NCBI GenBank assembly: GCA_002347085.1
Contig: DDWW01000060.1
Coordinates: 1 to 47,079 of the forward strand
Direction: 5' to 3'
Source: Desulfobulbaceae bacterium UBA2276
Lineage (GTDB): Bacteria; Desulfobacterota; Desulfobulbia; Desulfobulbales; Desulfocapsaceae
Length of the DNA: 47,079 nucleotides
Below, in pieces: positions 17,005 through 26,386 of the stretch; position 1 is the stretch's first letter; each line of letters starts with the position of its first letter. The notes under the pieces are model-generated. The model searched no databases. It saw only the letters and a program-made list of their open reading frames with translations, and had not been told where the DNA came from. A program made the translations under genes and the position numbers.

Positions 17005-17952
17005 TCAATCATGCTTCCGGGGCAGGATATCAACCACCGGCTTTTCTTTGCCCTCTGTGGTGAAAAAGCCCCAGGAACCCTCGCCTCGGTGATCGCCGGG
17101 AAGGGTTACCGCCATTTCTGCCGGTTTCCAAGGGGCATCAAAGGCCTCAAAACAGGCCAGAGCTTGGTGGGGAGAAAAGGGAAATCGTTTATGGAGTTCG
17201 GACCAGAACAGGGCCTGTTGTTTGGGAGAGAAGCCTTGCTCCCGGGGGCCGGACGGCATCCCTGTTTCTTTGATCAGGAGCGGCCGGGAGTAGGCTGTTT
17301 TGAATTTTTCAGCCATGTTGACCACCATCTCGACCCCTGGGATTGGGGCGGCCGGGGTGAACCATTTTTCAAAGACCGGGTGGATATTGGGCATCAGCAG
17401 ATCATGGTCGTTGAAGAATTGATGGTACTCGGGTTCAAAATAGAGGAAGAAAGGCTCCGATGTGGTGACGGGCAGACCTGGAAGTGTTTTTTTGATCCGC
17501 GCCCTGGCCTTTTGCACGTCTTGCTGCTGATAGCGTTTGGTGTAGAGACCCTCATTACCGACAATAATGGCCCCAATCAGGTTCGGGTATTTTTGGGCTG
17601 CATGAATGACATTCCGGAGCTCGATTTCAGATGAGGGGTCCCAGATGCCCAGGATGAGGGCTCGGTAGGCAAGCCCTTCAGCAATTCGGGGGATATTCTC
17701 CAGCCCATTGATTGCCGAGTAGGTGATCAGACCGTTAAAATAAGGGCGCAGCAAGACGAGATCTTTTCTGATCCCGGCCTCGGTGGCAGCCCTGACCTTT
17801 CCGCCGGCAAGAGAAAAACTGCGCGGGGTATAGGCGATAAAGCGGGTCTGCTGGAGGAGATCCGGCAAGGGCGGGCTGGCCGCAATTGCGTTCGGCGCAA
17901 ACCTCATCAGCCAGAAGGTGATGACTACAAGAATCAGGATACCATGGTTCAT
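17005..17952 (-). CDS. GH17-like glycoside hydrolase family protein, exported
   Basis: A 315-residue protein with a signal peptide or N-terminal anchor (residues about 4-24, cleavage after AIA). Two motifs fit the (beta/alpha)8 GH17 family of beta-1,3-glucanase/glucosyltransferase-like proteins: IVGNEGLY with the likely acid/base Glu, and LLIKETGMPSG with the likely nucleophile Glu. Substrate and reaction (hydrolysis or transfer) cannot be read from sequence. The start at 17952 is chosen because AAAAGG precedes it and the signal peptide begins there; two in-frame upstream ATGs exist (17970, 18036). The gene follows the radical SAM gene on the same strand, separated by inverted heptamer repeats. 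Confidence 0.72.
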   Translation of the reverse strand: MNHGILILVVITFWLMRFAPNAIAASPPLPDLLQQTRFIAYTPRSFSLAGGKVRAATEAGIRKDLVLLRPYFNGLITYSAINGLENIPRIAEGLAYRALILGIWDPSSEIELRNVIHAAQKYPNLIGAIIVGNEGLYTKRYQQQDVQKARARIKKTLPGLPVTTSEPFFLYFEPEYHQFFNDHDLLMPNIHPVFEKWFTPAAPIPGVEMVVNMAEKFKTAYSRPLLIKETGMPSGPREQGFSPKQQALFWSELHKRFPFSPHQALACFEAFDAPWKPAEMAVTLPGDHRGEGSWGFFTTEGKEKPVVDILPRKHD

Positions 17953-17990
17953 AACTTGGCCTTTTCTCATGTCTTGAAGAAGGTCGTTTC

Positions 17991-18051
17991 GGCTGAAGGC
18001 TGAAGAGCGGATAGAGCGAAGGGCTTTACAAGTCACCTTCAGTCTTCAGCC
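17991..18051. repeat. Inverted pair of GGCTGAA heptamer repeats
   Basis: GGCTGAAGGCTGAAGA (17991-18006) is a tandem heptamer; CCTTCAGTCTTCAGCC (18036-18051) is its near-perfect inverted partner. The pair sits between the radical SAM gene and the GH17-like gene. The motif is the same as at 11833-11957. Confidence 0.65.
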
Positions 18052-18070
18052 TTTTGCCTCCAGCCTGTTT

Positions 18071-20665
18071 TTATGCCGATTCTTCCTCTTTAATACTGTG
18101 CCAGGCCGTCTTGAGCACCTTGCAGGTTGCGGCGGTTTCAGCATCCATTTGCAGGACCTGGGTCAGGATCTCAATAGGTTTAACGCCCGGCAGGCTGCTG
18201 GTATAGAGAAGCTCCAGCCTGATGGTGTTTGCTGTTTCCGGGATGATCGCCACAACTAAGGGACGGATGTCAAACCCACTCTTTTTCCCTTTGCGAATGC
18301 GAGTGAGCAGGAACTGCTCCTGCTTCAGGAAGACTTCAATACGGGAGAGTTCCGCCTGCGACACGGGACGCGGACAGGTAATGGTATAACTGCTTTGCAG
18401 GCTTTGGGGAACCTTGCCTGAATGCAGGGCCACGGATTGCACCGTCAGTCCGGGCGGGAGTTGTCGGTTGAGAAGAGTTACGGTATCTGCGGGGGAGGTT
18501 AGCGGAGCCGGAAGATCCATGATAAAATATTCAGCCAGACTCTCCGTGCCAACCGGCAAGGCCAGGCCAAAGGAGATCTTGGGCGAGGGGTTGAACCCCT
18601 GTGAAAAATTGGTGATGATTCCGGCCCGGCGCAAGGCCCGGAACACTAATTGCAACAACTCCAGATGCCCAAGAAAACAGATGTCGCCGGTGCGGGAGTA
18701 GATGACATTGTACTTGAAATGACCAGCGGCGGGGGGTTGTATAGTTTGACTGGTCAAAGTGGTCGGACCGGCGGGGATTGCTGCCTGCGGTTCAGATGTC
18801 ACCTCGCCATTCTCGCCCTTTTTTCTGCCCTGGACTATAGGCCTGATGGTCTTAAAATCACAGAGACCGCACTGCTGGCAGCCATGATAGCGGCAGTCCG
18901 GGGTATAGGCCTCGGCGTGGGCCTTGGCTAATTCATCCTGCAGGAAGGTGGTCTCAATACCGCTGTGCAGATGTTGCCAGGGCAGGATCTCGCTCGGGTC
19001 GCGCCGGCGCAGGAAGGTGTCAAGCGACAACCCGCATTCAACGCCTGCTGCCTGCCAGATATTCAGGTCAAAGTGGTCAGACCAGGCATCGAGGCGCGCC
19101 CCGCCCTTCCACGCCGCCTCCAGAAGCCCGGCCAATCGGCGGTCGCCCCGGGAGAAGACCCCTTCCAGAAAACTCTGTTCCGGGTCGTGGTATTTGAGGT
19201 TGATACCGGTGCGGGGCAAGGATGATTTAATGCGCCTGATCTTCTCACGACTCTCGTCGATGCTGATCTGCGGTTCCCACTGGAACGGGGTATGGGGTTT
19301 GGGCACAAAGGTACCCAAACTCACATTGATCTGGCGGCGGCCACGGCCATCCCTGTCGCCCTCTTTTTTGGCCTTCATCGCCAGTTCCGTAATGGCATCG
19401 ATGTCGTCCATGGTCTCAGTCGGCAGGCCGATCATAAAGTAGAACTTCATCACCTTCCAGCCTAAGGCGAAGGCATCACGGCAGGTGGTGAGCAGGTCTT
19501 CCTCGGTGATCCCCTTATTGATGACCCGCCGCAGACGTTCACTGCCGGCCTCGGGGGCCAGGGTAAATCCGGTCTTGCGCACCCGTTTGATCTGATCCAT
19601 GACCGATTGGGTCAGAGTGCCCACGCGCATGGAGGGCATGGAAACCGAGACGTAGTCACTGGCAAAGGTGTCCATCAGTTGCTTGATAAGCTGTTCAATG
19701 CAGGAATAGTCACCGGTGGACAGCGACAGGAGCGCCAATTCGTCAAAGCCGCTGTCGCCCAGTCCACAACGGGCAATATCGAGTATCTGTTCCGGGCTGC
19801 GCTCCCGCACCGGACGATAAATGATGCCCGCCTGGCAAAAGCGGCAGCCCCGGGTGCAACCGCGGGCGATCTCGATCCCCAGACGGTCATGGACGATCTT
19901 GCCGTTGGGCACTAATGGCCGTTTCAGGTGCGAGGTGGCGGAGAGATCTGAGACAATTCGCCGCTGAATATGGGGGACATTCTCATGTACGGCCCGGATC
20001 TCGTCAATCGCACCCGTATCTGTGTATCGGGGCTGGAAAAAAGAGGGAATATAGATCCCCTTGATGGTGGCGAGCCGCTTCAACAACTCCGGCCTGGTAA
20101 GCTTGTCTGCCTTGGCCTGGCCGATCATGGCGGCGACCTCAACAATCGCCTCTTCACCGTCGCCCAGCAGGATGGCATCAAAGAAATCGGCAACCGGCTC
20201 CGGATTCATGGAACAGGAGCCGCCGGCAAGGATCAGCGGCCAGGATTCATCCCGGTCTCTGGCCCGGAGCGGGATGCCGGCAAGGTTCAGGATAGTAATA
20301 ATATTGCTGTAACAAAGCTCATAAGGCAAGGTGATGCCAAGGAGGTCAAATTCGGCCAGACCGTGGTCTGATTCCAACGAGGTGAGAGGGGATTGCCGCT
20401 CAAGCAATAATTTCTCCATATCCCGATCAGGGCAGTAACTCCGCTCGGCCAGTACCTTATCCTGACCATTGAGAATGTGGTAGAGGATCTGCAAACCTTG
20501 ATGGGACATGCCGATTTCATAGAGGTCGGGAAAGATAAGGGCACAGCGCACCTCGGCCTGGTTCCAGTCCTTGAGGATCGCGTTATATTCATGGCCCAGG
20601 TAACGTCCGGGCTTGGTAACAAAGGGGAGAAGCCGATTTCGGTCTATTTTGTTTACAACTTGCAT
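18071..20665 (-). CDS. TIGR03960 radical SAM protein fused to TIGR03936 (DUF2344) domain
   Basis: An 864-residue cytosolic protein. The N-terminal part (about 20-250) resembles B12-binding-like domains of radical SAM proteins. The radical SAM core has C270, C274 and C277 (CTRGCRFC). A cysteine-rich segment (CRYHGCQQCGLCDF) lies near 620. The C-terminal 200 residues (from about 665, YSRTGDICFLGHLE) are the DUF2344/TIGR03936 domain. The function of the family is not established; in many genomes it stands next to the ribonuclease G gene and a link to RNA or ribosomal protein modification has been guessed. Ribonuclease G is not adjacent here. No lesions are seen. Confidence 0.9.
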   Translation of the reverse strand: MQVVNKIDRNRLLPFVTKPGRYLGHEYNAILKDWNQAEVRCALIFPDLYEIGMSHQGLQILYHILNGQDKVLAERSYCPDRDMEKLLLERQSPLTSLESDHGLAEFDLLGITLPYELCYSNIITILNLAGIPLRARDRDESWPLILAGGSCSMNPEPVADFFDAILLGDGEEAIVEVAAMIGQAKADKLTRPELLKRLATIKGIYIPSFFQPRYTDTGAIDEIRAVHENVPHIQRRIVSDLSATSHLKRPLVPNGKIVHDRLGIEIARGCTRGCRFCQAGIIYRPVRERSPEQILDIARCGLGDSGFDELALLSLSTGDYSCIEQLIKQLMDTFASDYVSVSMPSMRVGTLTQSVMDQIKRVRKTGFTLAPEAGSERLRRVINKGITEEDLLTTCRDAFALGWKVMKFYFMIGLPTETMDDIDAITELAMKAKKEGDRDGRGRRQINVSLGTFVPKPHTPFQWEPQISIDESREKIRRIKSSLPRTGINLKYHDPEQSFLEGVFSRGDRRLAGLLEAAWKGGARLDAWSDHFDLNIWQAAGVECGLSLDTFLRRRDPSEILPWQHLHSGIETTFLQDELAKAHAEAYTPDCRYHGCQQCGLCDFKTIRPIVQGRKKGENGEVTSEPQAAIPAGPTTLTSQTIQPPAAGHFKYNVIYSRTGDICFLGHLELLQLVFRALRRAGIITNFSQGFNPSPKISFGLALPVGTESLAEYFIMDLPAPLTSPADTVTLLNRQLPPGLTVQSVALHSGKVPQSLQSSYTITCPRPVSQAELSRIEVFLKQEQFLLTRIRKGKKSGFDIRPLVVAIIPETANTIRLELLYTSSLPGVKPIEILTQVLQMDAETAATCKVLKTAWHSIKEEESA

Positions 20666-20864
20666 AGTGTCGGATAGTGAAGAAAAATGTTAGAGGATAT
20701 TGTTAAGGGGGGCGGTAGGCCAGTTGACTGTAGTACATCTGCTGATTTACTGGAAATAAGTTGACTTTACAAGGACGGATGATGTATGCAGGCTAAAGAG
20801 ATCGACTGAGAATACTTTGTTTGAATAAAAATAATATGTTATCTTATTGCGAAAGGTTGCCTGA

Positions 20865-22007
20865 ATGAAAAAGAATACTCTGGTGATCGATACTGTTGAT
20901 AAAGTTTATAAGTCCTATAGCTCCTCTACGAGATATGGATTAAAGAAAATTCTCATAACTATGGCTAAAATGGCTAATATAAGATGTGTCTTACGTCAAG
21001 CTGTCTCCTTTCTGCTCTTAGCGACTGTTTTATTTTTTTCACTACCAGGTTCTTTGCCCGCTGCCGAAGGGCCTGCGGCCTTGCTTGAAGACATTACCTT
21101 CCATCAAGAAAGCAGTACTCGGGAAACCGTCACCTTCAAACTGAATGGCCCCCACATCCCCAAGATCTTCGCCCTAAAAGGGGATACCCCCAAGGTTGTT
21201 TTTGATTTTTACGATACCAAGCAATCTCTATCGATCAAGGGCGTGATCAAAAGTAAAGGGAACCTGATCTCGGCAATCAGGACGGGGATGCATACCAACC
21301 CACAACTCAAGACCAGGGTAACACTCGATCTGGTTCCTGCTGGAGACTATGATTTTGCCCAGGATTTTCAAATACAAGATAACGCCTTAGTGATCACCAT
21401 TTTTCATGCCCAGCCGAAAGCTGAAAAACTCCAAGGTGGGACAACCAGGGAGAAGACGAAAAAGACGGAACCTCTCTCCGCAAAAACTGATCTCCTGCCT
21501 GAGACAGTGAAAAAAGAACTGCCCCCAGCACCACCTGTGGAAAAGAAGAAGATCGAACCGCCGCCAGTAACACCTCCGGCAGGCCCTCCGGCTACTGCTG
21601 CCAAAAAACCAGCGCCTTCGTCGTTACCTCTTGCGATCAACACAATTTCTTTTACGCAGAATCCCGAAAAAGGGGAGCAGATCTCATTTCAAGTGACCGA
21701 TTTTCATCCACCGGTGATTTTTGGAGTCGAAGAAGGGACTCCCAGTATTATCTGTGATTTTCTGAATGCCAGCCTGGGAGACAAAGTACCGGAACTCATC
21801 CCGGCGAATGGTAAATTTGTCAAACAGATTCGGGTGGAAAAAAATATAAAATCACACAAGATTCGGGTCATTCTTGAGTTGATGCCCAATCGACATTATG
21901 ACCTGCAGCAGGTGTTCTTCAAAGAGGAACATCTCTATGTCCTTTTTATAAAATCCCAAGATCGTTCCCAGAATCGCACCACCACCAAAAAAAGTGATAA
22001 GCCATAA
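20865..22007 (+). CDS. Exported protein with two AMIN domains
   Basis: A 380-residue protein with a long basic N-region, a hydrophobic segment (about residues 44-62, FLLLATVLFF) and a likely cleavage after AAE near 67. Two similar AMIN-type beta domains follow (about 72-185 and 262-365), each with a ...KVVFDFYDT/...SIICDFLNAS type strand and a central RTGMHTNP or RVEKNIKS segment. A lysine- and proline-rich linker joins them (about 190-255). AMIN domains place proteins at the cell wall or septum or in secretin complexes. No amidase or secretin domain is attached. The start at 20865 has GAAAGG upstream; M33 (20961) would give a more usual signal peptide. Confidence 0.75.
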   Translation: MKKNTLVIDTVDKVYKSYSSSTRYGLKKILITMAKMANIRCVLRQAVSFLLLATVLFFSLPGSLPAAEGPAALLEDITFHQESSTRETVTFKLNGPHIPKIFALKGDTPKVVFDFYDTKQSLSIKGVIKSKGNLISAIRTGMHTNPQLKTRVTLDLVPAGDYDFAQDFQIQDNALVITIFHAQPKAEKLQGGTTREKTKKTEPLSAKTDLLPETVKKELPPAPPVEKKKIEPPPVTPPAGPPATAAKKPAPSSLPLAINTISFTQNPEKGEQISFQVTDFHPPVIFGVEEGTPSIICDFLNASLGDKVPELIPANGKFVKQIRVEKNIKSHKIRVILELMPNRHYDLQQVFFKEEHLYVLFIKSQDRSQNRTTTKKSDKP

Positions 22008-22049
22008 AGCAAGGTGGGGAGTGAAATGGACGTTAAACGTTGAGGTCGT

Positions 22050-22772
22050 ATGTTACCGTTAAAAGAAGAAATACTGCATATCATTTATGAGTCCTTTGCC
22101 AAGTGGTCGGCCGGATTTTCCTTTGCCTGCACCAAAAACTGCGCGGCCTGTTGTACCCAGAATGTGACCATGACCGCAATCGAGGGGGAAGTCATCCATC
22201 GTCTATTGCGAGAAGATGGACGTGAGGCGTGGCTTGCTCAGGGCCTCCGGGAAAAAGGGGCCACCTTTCGTCCCCGGATGACCACCAATGACTTTGCCGG
22301 TGCCTGCCTGCAAGGTGAGGACATCCAGCCTGAACAGGTCGGGAATATGTCTCCTTGTCCCTTTCTGGAGGAGGGTTGTTGCCGGATCTACGAGGCCAGG
22401 CCCTTTGCCTGTCGTTGTTTTGCTTCTGAACAGAGGTGCTTTTCCGGGACTTCCGCCCTCCTCCCCGAATATTATCTCTCTGCATCCACGGCGGTAATGC
22501 AGATCATTGAACACCTGGGACAGGGAGAGTATTGGGGCAATATGCTTGATGTCCTTGCCGCACTCTGTGACCTGCCGGAAAACAAGAGCTACGCGGCACT
22601 GCTTCCGCCCTCTTTTACGAATCAGGCCCGAATGCAGATAATCAAGGCCAAGCCCTTACCTGGTTTTTTACTGCTTGATGGTAAGATGGAAAAAATCTCC
22701 CCCCTGCTGGATGCCATCTTCACCAGCAAGGTTGGTGAAAAAACAGTGGAATCAATCTTGAATGGCAGGTGA
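22050..22772 (+). CDS. YkgJ-family cysteine cluster protein (putative Zn/Fe binding)
   Basis: A 240-residue protein with the N-terminal CTKNCAACC cluster (about residues 26-34) and a later cysteine group, CPFLEEGCC...CRCF...C (about 102-132), which together form the YkgJ/UPF0153-type metal-binding pattern. The family is thought to bind zinc or iron-sulfur clusters, but its role is unknown. GAGG precedes the ATG. The gene follows the AMIN gene by 42 bases on the same strand and probably shares its transcript. Its last 21 bases overlap the 3' end of the convergent lipoprotein gene. Confidence 0.82.
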   Translation: MLPLKEEILHIIYESFAKWSAGFSFACTKNCAACCTQNVTMTAIEGEVIHRLLREDGREAWLAQGLREKGATFRPRMTTNDFAGACLQGEDIQPEQVGNMSPCPFLEEGCCRIYEARPFACRCFASEQRCFSGTSALLPEYYLSASTAVMQIIEHLGQGEYWGNMLDVLAALCDLPENKSYAALLPPSFTNQARMQIIKAKPLPGFLLLDGKMEKISPLLDAIFTSKVGEKTVESILNGR

Positions 22773-23675
22773 GAGGAGCTTCTTCTTGCCCCCTGTCGTC
22801 CCCAGTCTCCTGTCATCTATCACCTGATAGTCCGCCGGTACCTTTAACCGGAAATTGGCAGCACTCAAAGAGCGGTCGGTAATGATCTCGGCAAAGTCTA
22901 TACTCACCTTGGATCCGTATGGCAGATCAGTGATGGTGATCCGGCTGGCCGGCGCGCAGGCCTCTTGCGCCTCTATTCCGTTCCGCCCGTCATAGAAAAG
23001 GGTGGCGATAGTTTCTCCCTGCTGATCAACCAGAATGCGAGCGAGGAGTTGCTTGGTGCGGGGTTGAATCAGGAGATGGCTTTTGCTCAAGGCTGCCTCA
23101 CTCGGGTATCGGAGAGTAACCCAGGCCCCACGACCAGCACTATCCTGACGTATGGTTTCAATGCTTGCTTCGTGTTCCTGGAGTCGTCCGACCAGCCAGT
23201 ATCCCCAGTTATCAGCGAGCAGAGGCCCGGGTATCTCGTACTGCGTGGCTAAAGCACTGAGGTTGCCGATAACGTGCTGTTTACGGCTGATATTGATGGA
23301 TTCAAATCCCTGGCCCTGATTGACCAAGGCGTACAGGGGTTGGCCCAAGGGGTTGAGCACCACAAATTTCAACGAGGTCGGCAGCAGGAGTTGAAGTAAA
23401 CCAGCGACCGAGCGATCTTCTCCCGGGCCATCCCAGGAAAGAGTAACCTTGGCATCCAGGCAGCAGGAGCAGGAGGCGTCCCGCTGTTGCATTTCCGCGA
23501 AGGTCTGGGTGATACGGGCGCTCTCCTCTTGCACCACCGGATCGGTCCAGGGTTGCTTGCCGGCGCAGCCATGGGTAAGCAAGGCAAGCAGGATCAAGAT
23601 CGGCCCTACATACCTTGAGAAAGAGCGGGGAAAATGGCTTGGGCCTGACTGACTACGCTTCTTATTGAATGTCAT
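22752..23675 (-). CDS. LolB-like / DUF4292-type lipoprotein
   Basis: A 307-residue protein whose hydrophobic N-terminus ends in LLTHGCAG, an imperfect lipobox, so it is probably a lipoprotein with Cys at about residue 37. The rest resembles outer-membrane LolB-like folds that carry lipoproteins: a region with LSWDGPG, then LLQLLLPTSLKFVVLNPLGQPLY, then a long beta-rich C-terminus. Sequence similarity is weak, so a LolB function is only suggested. The start at 23675 lies inside the last codons of the TPR gene (14-base overlap), which favours coupled translation. A longer upstream reading frame is not supported. Confidence 0.7.
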   Translation of the reverse strand: MTFNKKRSQSGPSHFPRSFSRYVGPILILLALLTHGCAGKQPWTDPVVQEESARITQTFAEMQQRDASCSCCLDAKVTLSWDGPGEDRSVAGLLQLLLPTSLKFVVLNPLGQPLYALVNQGQGFESINISRKQHVIGNLSALATQYEIPGPLLADNWGYWLVGRLQEHEASIETIRQDSAGRGAWVTLRYPSEAALSKSHLLIQPRTKQLLARILVDQQGETIATLFYDGRNGIEAQEACAPASRITITDLPYGSKVSIDFAEIITDRSLSAANFRLKVPADYQVIDDRRLGTTGGKKKLLSPAIQD

Positions 23676-25407
23676 CGATTTTTTTCTGCACCTTATCTTT
23701 CTGGGCCTGCTCCCTGTACAGCCCCATGGCCTTTTGATATGCAGCTCGGGCCTTTTCCTTCTGGCCGCCAGCCTGGTAGACATCCCCCAAATGCTCGTGG
23801 ATATTGGGATCTCCCGGGATCAAGGCTATGGCACGCTCCAACTCTGCTCGAGCCTTTTCCAGGTCGCCCATACGAAAATAGACCCAGCCCAGACTATCAA
23901 GGATATAGCCGTTATCTGGCTTGAGGGTAATGGCTTTTTTGACGTATTCCAGGGCCTTGTCTAAATGAACATTCTTTTCGGCCCAGGTGTACCCTAAGTA
24001 GTTCAAGGCCTCCACATGGTCAGCTTGCAGGGTCAGCACCTTCTCCATGCTCGCTATGGCCTCCACCTGTTTTTCTTCCTGCTCCAGCAGAAGACCGTAC
24101 TCAAACAGCAGTTGCACATTATCTGGATACAATTCCATCCCCTTTTCCAGGGTTTCAACACTACGCGCAAACTGCTCCTGATTCTCATAAATACCTGCCA
24201 GCAAGCTGTAGTACAGGGGTTGACGACGACTGGGATTGTCGATGAGTTTTTGCACCAGGGTTATCGCTTCTGCCGATCTCTTCAAATCGGTCAATATCTT
24301 CACCTGCAGGGCAATACTGTTGGAAAATTCCTCATCATCGGGGTTGATCTTTCTGAGATGGGCCAGCGCCGCCTCTGGTTTGTCGTTTTCATAACGAATG
24401 ACCGCCAGCATGTATCTGGCCGGGGCTGATTCCTCCCGAGCGATGATTTTTCCCAGCAGAAAATTAGCCTTTTTAAGATTTTTGGCGCGGATATACACCC
24501 GACTGATGATAAGATCTATATTTGTGGGATTGTTGCTGAAACCGCGCACCCTGACCAACTCTGCCAAGGCCTCCTTTTCCTGTCCAAGACGAATGAGGGC
24601 GTGGACACGTCCCAGGGCCGCCTGCTCATTCTCGGGTTCTTTTTTAAGAATGGAGGAGTAAAGCTCTTCGACCCGCTTATATTGCTCCCGCAGACCATAA
24701 AACTCGGCCATCTCATACACTAATTCCTGAGACCAGTTTTGGAGCAGAATTTTTTCATAGAGAGTGGCGGCGGTGTCATAATCACCGGATTGAATAGCCA
24801 GGCGCGCCAGATAAAGAAGGGCAAAATAAGAGTCAGGGTCTTTGGTCAGCACGACCTTGATGGTTTGTTCTCCTTCCTTATAACGACCCTGCTGGCTGTA
24901 AAGATAGCCCAAGCGAAGACGAACCGTGGTGTTATCAGGGGCCAGTTCCAGAATCTTCTCATAGATCTGAATCGCTTCATCAGTGTTGCCGCTGTTGACA
25001 TCCAGGCGGGCCAGCAAGAGTTGACTATCAATATCGCCCGGATTTTTTTTGATGGCCTCCCTGAGCCATTGTGCAGCTGCATGCTGTTTCTCCATCTTGA
25101 TCAGGAGCACAGGAAGTTTTCTCAGGACATAATCAGCGTCAGCATCACAAACCAGGGCCTTTTCATAGGCCTCCTGGGCCTCGCTGTACTTTTTATTGCT
25201 CTCGGCGTGGGTGCCCCAGAGAAAATAAAAATAGGCGCAGGAGATATCTACAGTATCACCATTGGCAGCTACCGGTGCTGGAGTCGGAACTGGGACCGGT
25301 GGCTCATCCTGAGGTTTCTCAGCACAACTGATCAGAGCTGTCAGCAGGCCCAGAACGAGCAGGAGGGTGAAGGGAGAGCGGCGGCTGAAATATTTCTGTT
25401 CAGGCAT
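23662..25407 (-). CDS. TPR-repeat lipoprotein
   Basis: A 581-residue protein with an N-terminal lipoprotein signal (lipobox LISC, Cys at about 28), a short proline-rich linker (PPVPVPTPAP), then a nearly continuous series of about ten to twelve TPR units to the C-terminus (for example around residues 60-200 and 395-560). Such proteins act as scaffolds at the outer or inner membrane. It lies between tmk and the LolB-like lipoprotein with overlaps of 8 and 14 bases, so the three are one operon. This suggests a shared envelope role for the two lipoproteins. Confidence 0.88.
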   Translation of the reverse strand: MPEQKYFSRRSPFTLLLVLGLLTALISCAEKPQDEPPVPVPTPAPVAANGDTVDISCAYFYFLWGTHAESNKKYSEAQEAYEKALVCDADADYVLRKLPVLLIKMEKQHAAAQWLREAIKKNPGDIDSQLLLARLDVNSGNTDEAIQIYEKILELAPDNTTVRLRLGYLYSQQGRYKEGEQTIKVVLTKDPDSYFALLYLARLAIQSGDYDTAATLYEKILLQNWSQELVYEMAEFYGLREQYKRVEELYSSILKKEPENEQAALGRVHALIRLGQEKEALAELVRVRGFSNNPTNIDLIISRVYIRAKNLKKANFLLGKIIAREESAPARYMLAVIRYENDKPEAALAHLRKINPDDEEFSNSIALQVKILTDLKRSAEAITLVQKLIDNPSRRQPLYYSLLAGIYENQEQFARSVETLEKGMELYPDNVQLLFEYGLLLEQEEKQVEAIASMEKVLTLQADHVEALNYLGYTWAEKNVHLDKALEYVKKAITLKPDNGYILDSLGWVYFRMGDLEKARAELERAIALIPGDPNIHEHLGDVYQAGGQKEKARAAYQKAMGLYREQAQKDKVQKKIDDIQ

Positions 25408-26062
25408 GATGATTCATCGTACGGAGAAGGGGCGCAACTGCTTGCAGCACCGATTGATGAATGGACTCAATGGAGCCGGAGGCGTTAATACGGTGGATAT
25501 AAGGGAGGTCCAGGCGATCAAAAATGGCCGCGACCTTGTTAAGTGCCGATTCTTGTTCAAAGTCATTCAGGGTTTCACCCCGTCCTTGAGTGATCCGTTC
25601 AATGCCAATTTTTGGGGGGGCACAGAAGAGCAAGGCCAGATCAGGAGTTGGGGCGAAGTTATTCTTTTCAATAATCTCAGCCGGCGAGAAGCCGTCAGAG
25701 ATCGCCCCGGATGAAAGCCTATCACCCTCACCCAGGCCAAGGGTAGTTCCTTGATACGCAGCCGTAGAAAGAAAATAGCGGTCACAAAGGACAATTTTTC
25801 CTTCTTGCAAGGCCGGCACAAGCAGGTTTTGCACATGTTCGCGGCGGTCAGCAAGGAAGAGCTCCAGTTCCTGTTCTCGGGAAACACCATTTCTATGAGT
25901 ATAGAGCGCTCTTATCTGCTGGCCAAACAGGCCATTTGTCGGCTCTCTGGTTTCAACGACTGCCAACCCTTTCTCCTTCAGGGCCGTGGCCAGAAGAGAC
26001 ATCTGGGTCGATTTTCCGGTACCGTCAATCCCTTCAAAAACGATGAGTAATCCTTTGTTCAT
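25400..26062 (-). CDS. tmk: Thymidylate kinase
   Basis: A 220-residue dTMP kinase that makes dTDP for DNA synthesis. The P-loop FEGIDGTGKST is at residues 9-19, TREPT (38-42) follows, then LFLADRREHV and the DRY-type VLCDRYFLSTAAYQG (about 91-106), and a lid region with GRGETLNDFE. Length is normal. The stop overlaps the start of the TPR lipoprotein gene. Upstream on the same strand lies a 388-base gap with repeats, so tmk probably has its own promoter there. Confidence 0.96.
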   Translation of the reverse strand: MNKGLLIVFEGIDGTGKSTQMSLLATALKEKGLAVVETREPTNGLFGQQIRALYTHRNGVSREQELELFLADRREHVQNLLVPALQEGKIVLCDRYFLSTAAYQGTTLGLGEGDRLSSGAISDGFSPAEIIEKNNFAPTPDLALLFCAPPKIGIERITQGRGETLNDFEQESALNKVAAIFDRLDLPYIHRINASGSIESIHQSVLQAVAPLLRTMNHHA

Positions 26063-26106
26063 TTGCTTGTGTACCTTACAATTGAGATCGATCTCTTGCG
26101 TGTTTT

Positions 26107-26261
26107 TTAGAGGCCGTTACTGAAAAGAGCAAGGCTCTTTTTGCTCTTTTCAGTTTACGGACTCTTATGCAACGTCAAATAAACAGCTATCTTTACAGCC
26201 GATTATTTGCGTGGTGTTTGGCAGACTACATCCACCGAAGATCATACAAGAGGCCGTTCAC
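26107..26261. repeat. 154-bp dispersed element, copy B
   Basis: Matches 6501-6654 along its whole length with about ten differences. It includes the same 12-bp stem (CTGAAAAGAGCA and its complement) and ends in GAGGCCGTT. Relative to its neighbours it lies upstream of tmk, whereas copy A lies downstream of a kinase gene, so it is not tied to one kind of gene end. Confidence 0.85.
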
Positions 26262-26329
26262 AATATGAACATAAAACATCGCAATCTTTTTTGAAAGACG
26301 GCTTGCCATCATGGGGAGTGTGAATAATT

Positions 26330-26386
26330 AGTGCCTTACAGATTATTTTCTTATTTTTTTCAAGAAAATAATCTGCGAAAGGCACT
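26330..26386. terminator. Long hairpin after pdxA
   Basis: AGTGCCTT-CAGATTATTTTCTT pairs with AAGAAAATAATCTG-AAGGCACT (22 bp with a small internal bulge, 9-base loop). It lies 65 bases after the pdxA stop on the minus strand. It likely ends or protects the pdxA mRNA. Confidence 0.6.

Noticed and set aside
16924..17634. 236-codon plus-strand frame opposite the GH17-like gene
   Set aside because: The minus strand has both GH17 motifs and a signal peptide; the plus frame has none.
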